From assembly GCA_903909815.1 (NCBI GenBank), contig CAIVXG010000114.1, forward strand, positions 1 to 60,057: a stretch of DNA of 60,057 nucleotides. Direction: 5' to 3'. Of the stretch, positions 54,623 to 60,057 are shown in pieces. The notes beneath the pieces are model-generated. The model was not told the DNA's origin. It ran no database searches and saw only the letters and a list, made by a program, of their open reading frames with translations. The DNA is from an uncultured beta proteobacterium (GTDB taxonomy: Bacteria; Pseudomonadota; Gammaproteobacteria; Burkholderiales; Burkholderiaceae_C). Each line of letters begins with the position of its first letter. The stretch's first letter is position 1. A program made the translations under genes and the position numbers.

Positions 54623-55780
54623 ATGGAGCGCATGGCAACGAGCAGTAACACAGAGCCCGACGAGTCCGCGCCACGGCTGCAGCGTGAGGACACGCTGCAA
54701 GGCCCGGTGGTGCGGCTGCTGGGCCGTTGGACCGTTTCCAGGTTGGTGCAAGCGCCGGTCTGGGAATCGCTGATGCCCCAACTGGCCGAACTGGTGCCCG
54801 CCGATGGAATTTCATGGAACCTGCAACAGCTGCAACGGCTGGACCACATCGGTGCTCAACTTCTATGGAGCCACTGGGGTCGACGCTGGCCGCCCAAGCT
54901 GCACCTGAACGATGCCCAACGGCTGATGCTGGAGCGGGTGGCGCGCTATTCGGCGGCGCGGCCCGAACGCCCGCGCCGCTCGCTGTGGCAACGCTTTACC
55001 GGTTTGGGAGCGCTGGTGTGGCGCATGCTGGACCATCTGGTGGACATGACGCGCCTGCTGGGGCAACTGCTGCTGGACATAGCGCGCCTGATGCGCCATC
55101 CGCGCGAAGGTCCCTGGCGCGACGTGACGGGGCACATCTATCACATCGGTAGCACCGCGCTGCCGATCACCGCGCTGGTGGGATTTTTGATTGGCCTGGT
55201 GCTGGCCTACCTCACTTCACAACAGCTCAAGCAGTTTGGCGCCGACGCCTTCATCGTCAACATCCTGGGCCTGTCGCTGATCCGCGAGCTGGGGCCGATG
55301 CTGGCGGCCATATTGGTGGCGGGCCGCTCCGGCTCTGCCATCACGGCGCAGATTGGCGTGATGCGTGTGACCGAGGAGCTGGACGCGATGCGCGTCATGG
55401 GGATCCCGCTGGGCTACCGGCTGGTAATGCCGCGCGCTTTTGCGCTGGCACTGGTGATGCCGCTGGTCGCGGTCTGGACGACGCTGTCGGCGCTGGCGGG
55501 AGGCATGCTGGCGGCGGACCTGACCATGGGCCTGACGCCCACCTTTTTCATCAACAACCTGCCCAACGCAGTGCAGGTGGCGAACCTGACGCTGGCTATG
55601 GGAAAGTCGGTGGTATTTGGTTTTCTGATCGCGCTCATCGGCTGCCACTACGGCCTGCGCGTCAAACCCAATACCGAAAGCCTGGGACAGGGAACCACGG
55701 CTTCGGTCGTGACCTCGATCACGGTGGTGATTCTGGTCGACGCGCTCTTCGCCGTGGTGTTCAAGAATGTTGGAATATGA
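54623..55780 (+). CDS. mlaE: MlaE-family lipid ABC permease with N-terminal STAS-like domain
   Basis: 385 residues from ATG 54623 (54632 is an alternative). Residues about 10-110 look like an MlaB/STAS domain ('QGPVVRLLGRWTVSRLVQAP', 'ISWNLQQLQRLDHIGAQLLW'), and the rest is MlaE: 'VGFLIGLVLAYLTSQQLKQFG' and 'SLIRELGPMLAAILVAGRSG' followed by 'GVMRVTEELDAMRVMGIPLG'. It is the membrane subunit of a phospholipid transporter in the MCE/Mla group, here fused to the regulatory domain that is separate (MlaB) in E. coli. It is divergent from the GMC gene and followed by mlaF, mlaD and a lipoprotein. A long frame open to the left is antisense to the GMC gene and is not part of it. Confidence 0.93.
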   Translation: MERMATSSNTEPDESAPRLQREDTLQGPVVRLLGRWTVSRLVQAPVWESLMPQLAELVPADGISWNLQQLQRLDHIGAQLLWSHWGRRWPPKLHLNDAQRLMLERVARYSAARPERPRRSLWQRFTGLGALVWRMLDHLVDMTRLLGQLLLDIARLMRHPREGPWRDVTGHIYHIGSTALPITALVGFLIGLVLAYLTSQQLKQFGADAFIVNILGLSLIRELGPMLAAILVAGRSGSAITAQIGVMRVTEELDAMRVMGIPLGYRLVMPRAFALALVMPLVAVWTTLSALAGGMLAADLTMGLTPTFFINNLPNAVQVANLTLAMGKSVVFGFLIALIGCHYGLRVKPNTESLGQGTTASVVTSITVVILVDALFAVVFKNVGI

Positions 55781-55825
55781 AAACTTGTGGAACGGACCGT
55801 AATCGGTCCTCAACTGATCAGAAAT

Positions 55826-56644
55826 ATGCCGTTCTTCAACCCCAACTCCCGCCCTGACGGCGCACGCATTGTCGAGATCCAGAGCCTGTGGACCGTATTC
55901 CACAGCGCAGGCAGCGACTATGTGATCCACAAGGATTTGAATCTGACGATCACACGGGGTCAGGTGTTGGCGCTGGTGGGCGGATCGGGTTCGGGCAAGA
56001 CCACCTTGCTGCGCCAGATTCTGGGCCTGGAGACGCCCACGCGGGGCCAGATCCTTGTCGCTGGTCAGCCCGTCGCCAAGCTCGGCGGCAAGGGTGCCAC
56101 CAGCCGCGTGGGTATGCTGTTCCAGCATGGCGCGTTGTTCTCCGCCTTCAATGTGCTGGAGAACATCGCGTTCGCGCTGCGTGAGCTCAAGACGCTGCCC
56201 GACGAGCTCATCCGCGACGCCGCTCTGGTGAAATTGCAAATGGTGGGACTGGACGCCAAGGACGCGTACAAGATGCCCGCTGACCTCTCGGGCGGAATGA
56301 TCAAGCGCGTGGCGCTGGCGCGCGCCTTGGTGATGGACCCCCCGTTGCTGCTGCTGGACGAGCCCACCGCCGGCCTGGACCCAGAAGGCGCCGATGGTCT
56401 GTGCGCGCTGCTGCGCAGCCTGTGTCAGGAGCTGGAACTCACGGTGGTGATGGTCACGCATGACCTGGATACCTTGCATGAACTGTGCTCGCACGTGGCC
56501 GTGCTGGCCGATCAACGCGTGGTTGCGACCGGCACGCCCGAGCAGGTGATTCAACACCCACACCCCTTCATACAACACTTCTTCCTCGGAGAACGCGGTG
56601 CTCGCGCCATGGGGCTCTTGCCCGTGAGCGCCGTAACCGGGTAG
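55826..56644 (+). CDS. mlaF: MlaF-family lipid ABC transporter ATPase
   Basis: 272 residues from ATG 55826; a GTG at 55787 in frame would add 13. ABC motifs: Walker A 'GGSGSGKTTLLRQILGLETP', signature 'DLSGGMIKRVALARALV', Walker B 'LLLLDEPTAGLDPEG' and H-loop 'MVMVTHDLDTLHELC'. It powers the MlaE permease. It is 45 bp after mlaE and 13 bp before mlaD, on the same strand. The C-terminal tail ('IQHFFLGERGARAMGL') is typical for MlaF. Confidence 0.95.
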   Translation: MPFFNPNSRPDGARIVEIQSLWTVFHSAGSDYVIHKDLNLTITRGQVLALVGGSGSGKTTLLRQILGLETPTRGQILVAGQPVAKLGGKGATSRVGMLFQHGALFSAFNVLENIAFALRELKTLPDELIRDAALVKLQMVGLDAKDAYKMPADLSGGMIKRVALARALVMDPPLLLLDEPTAGLDPEGADGLCALLRSLCQELELTVVMVTHDLDTLHELCSHVAVLADQRVVATGTPEQVIQHPHPFIQHFFLGERGARAMGLLPVSAVTG

Positions 56645-56657
56645 ATTCGGAACCCTG

Positions 56658-57656
56658 ATGGAAAACAAATCTCATGCTCTGGCGGCCGGTGCTTTTGTGC
56701 TGCTGGTGTCGGCGCTGCTGGTGGCGCTGGCCACGTGGCTCACGCGCGATGCGGCACTGCGCACCGTGTACGAGATTTCCACGCGCGAACCTGTGACCGG
56801 GTTGCAGGTGCAGGCGGCGGTGCGCTATCGCGGCATTCCGGTGGGCAAGGTCCTGTCCATCGACTTCGACCCCAAGATTGCGGGCAACGTGCGGGTGAGC
56901 ATCTCGGTGGACGACTCCACGCCCATCACCGAGTCCACGTTTGCCACGCTGGGCTTTCAGGGCGTGACAGGCTTGTCGTTTGTGCAGCTCGACGACAGCG
57001 GGGCGTCAACGGTGGAACTGGAGCCCAAGGACGGTGAGACTCCGCGCATCCCCCTGCGCCCCGGACTGTTCAGCAAGTTGACCGATCAAGGCGCCAGCGC
57101 CATGGCACAACTGGAAGAGACCACGCGCAGGCTCAATGCCTTGCTGGCACCGGAGCAGCAAAAGGCCTTGCTCGACGCCGTGCGCAACATCGGGCACGCC
57201 GCCGGCAACATCAATCAGCTCTCGCTCCATCTGGACCAATTGCTGCAGGGGCAGGGCGGCCCTGGCAGCGTCAGCGCGCCGCAGTTGGCGCAGGAAGTCA
57301 GCGCAACCCTGAAGGCACTGCAAGCCACCTCTGCTGAGGCTTCGCGCACGGTGCAGGAGGGAAGCCGGGCGGCGAGTGAACTGGCGCAGGTGGCGCAGCG
57401 ACTGCGTCAGAGCGGTGGCAGCCTGGACAAGCTGGATCAAGGCGTGGACGCAATGCAGCTGACCGGGAAAACCTTGAACGCATCGACTCTGCCCCGCGTT
57501 TCCAAGGCGGCAGATGACGTGGCACGCGCGGCGCGCCGAGTGGAGCGCACGGCAAACAACTTGAATGAGAATCCGCAGACGCTGCTGTACGGCGCGGGCA
57601 CGGTAGCGCCCGGACCGGGCGAGCCCGGGTTCACGGCGCCGCAAGGAACGAAATGA
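56658..57656 (+). CDS. mlaD: MlaD-like MCE-domain protein
   Basis: 332 residues. One N-terminal membrane helix (about 9-27), then an MCE domain (about 40-125: 'TGLQVQAAVRYRGIPVGKVL', 'TFATLGFQGVTGLSFVQLDD') and a long helical region (about 140-315) with repeated 'ATSAEASRTVQEGSRAAS' patterns. It is about twice the length of E. coli MlaD because of this tail, as is usual for the four-gene version. It forms the periplasmic ring through which lipid passes. The stop overlaps the lipoprotein start (ATGA at 57653). Confidence 0.93.
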   Translation: MENKSHALAAGAFVLLVSALLVALATWLTRDAALRTVYEISTREPVTGLQVQAAVRYRGIPVGKVLSIDFDPKIAGNVRVSISVDDSTPITESTFATLGFQGVTGLSFVQLDDSGASTVELEPKDGETPRIPLRPGLFSKLTDQGASAMAQLEETTRRLNALLAPEQQKALLDAVRNIGHAAGNINQLSLHLDQLLQGQGGPGSVSAPQLAQEVSATLKALQATSAEASRTVQEGSRAASELAQVAQRLRQSGGSLDKLDQGVDAMQLTGKTLNASTLPRVSKAADDVARAARRVERTANNLNENPQTLLYGAGTVAPGPGEPGFTAPQGTK

Positions 57657-58333
57657 AGCTCAGACTGAATCCCACCATTCCCATCCTGTGTGCGCTGGCT
57701 TTGCGCGTGCTGGCCCCCGCTGCGGCGCTGTGCTTGCTCCTGGGCTTGGGCGCCTGCGCCTTGCCCGACAAGCCCGTGCGACCCAGTGTTTATGACTTCG
57801 GTGCGGGCGCAGAACCTGCGAACCCCATGCAACCGGCGTTGCGCGCGACCATTGCGCTGGCCGATGTGGACGCGAATGTCGCACTCGACAGCACCGCGGT
57901 GCTGTACCGCCTGGAATACGCGGACGTGCAGCAGCCGCGCCCCTATGCCAGCGCGCGCTGGAGCATGGCGCCGGCGCTGTTGCTGCAACAGCGTCTGCGG
58001 GAGCGGCTGGGTGCCAAGGGTGTGGTGCTCAAGCCTGCGCAGGCCGCGATGCTGCGCGGCGGCGACGAGGCGTCGCCCTGGTTGCTGCGGGTGGAGTTGG
58101 AAGAGTTCAGCCAGTTGTTCCACTCACCCCAGCACAGCGTGGGCCTGCTGCGGCTGCGCGCCACCGTGACGCAAGCCACGGCCCAGGGCGACAAGCTGCT
58201 GGGCCAGCGCAGCATTTCCGTGCAACGACCAGCCTCACAGCCTGACGCTGCGGGCGGCGTGCGCGCCTTGACGCAAGCCAGCGATGCCGCCGTGGACGAA
58301 CTATTGCAGTGGCTGATGACGCTGCGTCCTTGA
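57653..58333 (+). CDS. ABC-type transport auxiliary lipoprotein (PqiC-like)
   Basis: 226 residues. The lipoprotein signal ends in a lipobox, LGLGAC (Cys about residue 38, after a hydrophobic stretch), then 'YDFGAGAEPANPMQPALRAT' and 'ALDSTAVLYRLEYADVQQPR', 'YASARWSMAPALLLQQRLRE' match the PqiC/ABC_trans_aux pattern. It is an outer-membrane-directed partner of MCE transporters. It completes the four-gene operon MlaE-MlaF-MlaD-lipoprotein, with the ATG overlapping mlaD. The first 20 residues ('MKLRLNPTIPILCALALRVL') are longer than usual; a start further in is possible. Confidence 0.88.
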   Translation: MKLRLNPTIPILCALALRVLAPAAALCLLLGLGACALPDKPVRPSVYDFGAGAEPANPMQPALRATIALADVDANVALDSTAVLYRLEYADVQQPRPYASARWSMAPALLLQQRLRERLGAKGVVLKPAQAAMLRGGDEASPWLLRVELEEFSQLFHSPQHSVGLLRLRATVTQATAQGDKLLGQRSISVQRPASQPDAAGGVRALTQASDAAVDELLQWLMTLRP

Positions 58334-58371
58334 TGTTGCTCTTCTGAAAGTCCGAGGGCCCGCGTAAGGCG

Positions 58372-59010
58372 TCACAGCCTGCGACCCAGCACCGGGAACA
58401 GTGTGTGCAGACCGTCGGCCATCACTTCCACCGCCAGCGCTGCCAGGATCAGCCCCATGAGTCGTGTCATGACGTTGATGCCGGTCTTTCCCAGCACCCG
58501 CGCGATCGGCTGCGCCATGGCAAAGCACAGGGCCGTAGCCAGGGCGATCACCAGACCGTAGCTCACCAACGTGGACAGTTGCAGCAGGGTCTTGGCCTTG
58601 TCGGCGTAGATCACGACCGTGGACATCGTGGCCGGTCCCGTGAGCAGGGGAATGGTGAGTGGCACCACGGCGATGCTGGCCTGCGCCGCAGACCGTTCCG
58701 ATGCGTCGTGCACTTCGTCGGCGTTGGCGCGTGCCTCTGCGGGTTGCGCATTCAACATCGACAAGGCCGAGGTCATCAGCAGCAGGCCGCCGCCGACCTG
58801 GAAGCTGGCTAGCGAGATGCCGAAAAACTCCAGGATCTGCAGACCCAGCAGGGCGCTGGCGGCGATCACGATGAAGGCGCTGAAACTGGACACCCAGATC
58901 GTGCGCCGCCGCTGCGCCTGGTCGAAGCCGGCGGTGTAGTGGATGAAAAATGGCACCACCGCCAACGGGTTGACCACGGCCAGCAGCGTCACCAGGGGTT
59001 TGAAATCCAT
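58372..59010 (-). CDS. MarC-family integral membrane protein
   Basis: 212 residues with six hydrophobic segments. 'LVTLLAVVNPLAVVPFFIHYT' and 'VVPLTIPLLTGPATMSTVVIY', with 'GLILAALAVEVMADGLHTLF' at the end, are MarC family patterns, including the NPxxxxP-like motifs in each half. The function is unknown; MarC was once, but is no longer, linked to multiple-drug resistance. The start at ATG 59010 lies 3 bp after the MaoC stop, so the two probably form one operon. Confidence 0.93.
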   Translation of the reverse strand: MDFKPLVTLLAVVNPLAVVPFFIHYTAGFDQAQRRRTIWVSSFSAFIVIAASALLGLQILEFFGISLASFQVGGGLLLMTSALSMLNAQPAEARANADEVHDASERSAAQASIAVVPLTIPLLTGPATMSTVVIYADKAKTLLQLSTLVSYGLVIALATALCFAMAQPIARVLGKTGINVMTRLMGLILAALAVEVMADGLHTLFPVLGRRL

Positions 59011-59013
59011 GGC

Positions 59014-59529
59014 CTACCGCTCCACCGACTCGACTGCGACCAGTGCCGGATGGCGGCGGCGGAACATGCCATAGCCGTCCATGTACAAGACCTTGTCGCC
59101 GTGCTGATTCACCATGTCCCAGGAGGTGCGCACCAGGCCCACGTCGGCGCGCTTGTTCATGGCGCGACTCTCCAGAATGGTTTGGTGCAAGGTCAGTGTG
59201 TCGCCGGGGAAGACCGGATTGAGCCATTTCAGACTCTCCAATCCGGGCGACCCCAGACTGGTCGAATCCTTCAGAAAATTGTCCACCATCAGACGCATGG
59301 CCATGGCGCAGGTGTGCCAGCCGCTGGCACACAGGCCGCCAAAGAGCGACGCGCGAGCGGCGTCTTCATCGACGTGAAAGGGCTGGGGATCGAACTGCGT
59401 GGCAAAGGACAGGATCTCCTCCTTCGTCGGTTGCACGCTGCCCAATTCGCGCGTGCTGCCGACGGCCAGATCCTCCCAGTAGTAAGTGAGGTTGGTAGGC
59501 GTAGCGGTTGGCGGGGTTGTAGGCATCAT
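59014..59529 (-). CDS. MaoC-family hydratase/dehydratase
   Basis: 171 residues of the hot-dog fold. The catalytic stretch 'FDPQPFHVDEDAARASLFGG' holds the Asp/His (R-hydratase motif), and 'ASGWHTCAMAMRLMVDNFL' and 'FPGDTLTLHQTILESRAM' follow. It probably hydrates an enoyl-CoA or related thioester. The start could be ATG 59529 or 59526. It lies 26 bp downstream of the truncated corA and just upstream of marC. Confidence 0.9.
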   Translation of the reverse strand: MMPTTPPTATPTNLTYYWEDLAVGSTRELGSVQPTKEEILSFATQFDPQPFHVDEDAARASLFGGLCASGWHTCAMAMRLMVDNFLKDSTSLGSPGLESLKWLNPVFPGDTLTLHQTILESRAMNKRADVGLVRTSWDMVNQHGDKVLYMDGYGMFRRRHPALVAVESVER

Positions 59530-59554
59530 GGCGCAAAGGATACGTCAATCGACG

Positions 59555-59919
59555 TCAGCGGCCGCTGCGTTCCAGATAGCGCTTGCGCCAGAACAGCAGT
59601 CCCAGCGTTGCCGCTATGAAAGCCATGCTGCCCATGGCCCACCAGAAGCCTGCAGCATGGTGCACCAGCGGGATGAACTCAAAGTTCATGCCGAAGATGC
59701 CGGCAATCAGGTTCAGAGGCAGAAAAATGGCCGTGAGCGCGGTGAGCGTGCGCATGATGTCGTTGGTGCGGTTTCCCTGAGCGCTGAAATGGATCTGCAC
59801 CACGGTCTCTGCCGATTGTTCGAGTCGACGCACGTGGTGCACCACGCGTTCAATATGTTCGATCACGTCGCGCGAGCGCGCGATCAGACCGTCGCGCTCG
59901 GCCTGCGTGCTGTGCCCTA
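59555..59919 (-). pseudogene. corA: CorA magnesium transporter, C-terminal part only
   Basis: About 120 residues survive: helical cytoplasmic part 'LIARSRDVIEHIERVVHHVR', then TM1 with the diagnostic GMN motif 'AGIFGMNFEFIPL' and TM2 'AMGSMAFIAATLGLLFWRKR'. A complete CorA has about 310-370 residues. The upstream part is replaced by the IS end at about 59916-59920: the frame reads GHSTQAERD and then enters unrelated codons (MCRPSL). The gene is broken by insertion, unless an assembly join created the break. Confidence 0.85.
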
Positions 59920-60057
59920 GGGATGGTCTGCACAACCCTCGCCACAGAGTGAACTGAGCGAGGCGAATTCACAAAATGAAAACAAAAATGCGTTTTCGCG
60001 CAAATTCAGGTCGATTTCCGTCTGAATTTGGAGCCTTTCGGGCTCAATCTGGGCGTC
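59917..60057 (-). mobile_element. Insertion sequence end, probable IS5-like, cut by the right edge
   Basis: Similarity to CorA stops at CTAG (59916-59919), which fits the YTAR target preferred by IS5-group elements. The outward sequence begins GGATGGTCTGCACAACC, resembling an IS5-type terminal inverted repeat, and reads into non-coding tail of a transposase. Only about 140 bp are present, so family is uncertain. It and the left IS3 end mark both edges of this window. Confidence 0.5.

Overview
The window reads as a chromosomal segment of a GC-rich betaproteobacterium of the Burkholderiales, most likely Comamonadaceae. Pointers to this are the gatCA/mreBCD/mrdA block, a Bug-family (TctC) periplasmic receptor, YaeQ, a DUF4124 lipoprotein-like gene next to pyrE, and an MlaE-F-D-lipoprotein operon. 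This assignment comes from gene content and gene order, not from a database search. Both ends are cut inside different insertion sequences: an IS3-family element on the left and a probable IS5-like element on the right that has beheaded a corA gene.

Left island (about 1-6.2 kb). Behind the IS3 end lie a 5'-truncated orphan gene and a tightly overlapping three-gene operon. The operon encodes a ribbon-helix-helix protein, a 1491-residue superfamily-1 helicase with a C-terminal Vsr/MTES_1575-like nuclease domain, and a protein with a C-terminal DjlA-type J domain. The island abuts the 5' stub of a CHASE-domain sensor gene, so it appears to have landed in that gene. This is my best candidate for an undescribed, probably defensive, system.

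Chromosomal backbone I (7.4-22.1 kb): a diguanylate cyclase fused to a bacteriohemerythrin domain, an MFS transporter, yaeQ, purB, a GST, a sigma54-dependent AcoR-like activator divergent from an acetaldehyde-type aldehyde dehydrogenase plus DUF779 protein, an orphan modA, xthA and pyrE (divergent, 9 bp apart), a DUF4124 protein and gatB.

Inserted accessory block (22.1-45.2 kb). gatB is separated from gatCA by about 23 kb. The block holds two divergent paralogous small His-rich proteins, a Bug receptor, two unlinked-looking ATP-grasp proteins, a TRAP transporter (DctPQM), a second J-domain operon with three unknown proteins, a KdpD/KdpE-like pair followed by kup and a membrane-anchored SPFH protein with five tandem repeats (vault-like layout), and an arginine/proline catabolic run (AstE/aspartoacylase-like, arginase, PutA). 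Short palindromic repeats with CGTCATTGCGAG ends are scattered here; one lies in frame inside putA and one supplies the stop codon of an ATP-grasp gene.

Backbone II (45.2-60 kb): gatA-gatC, mreB-mreC-mreD-mrdA (cell elongation), a TauE/SafE permease, a GMC oxidoreductase, an MlaE(with N-terminal STAS-like domain)-MlaF-MlaD-lipoprotein lipid transport operon, MaoC-MarC, and the truncated corA.
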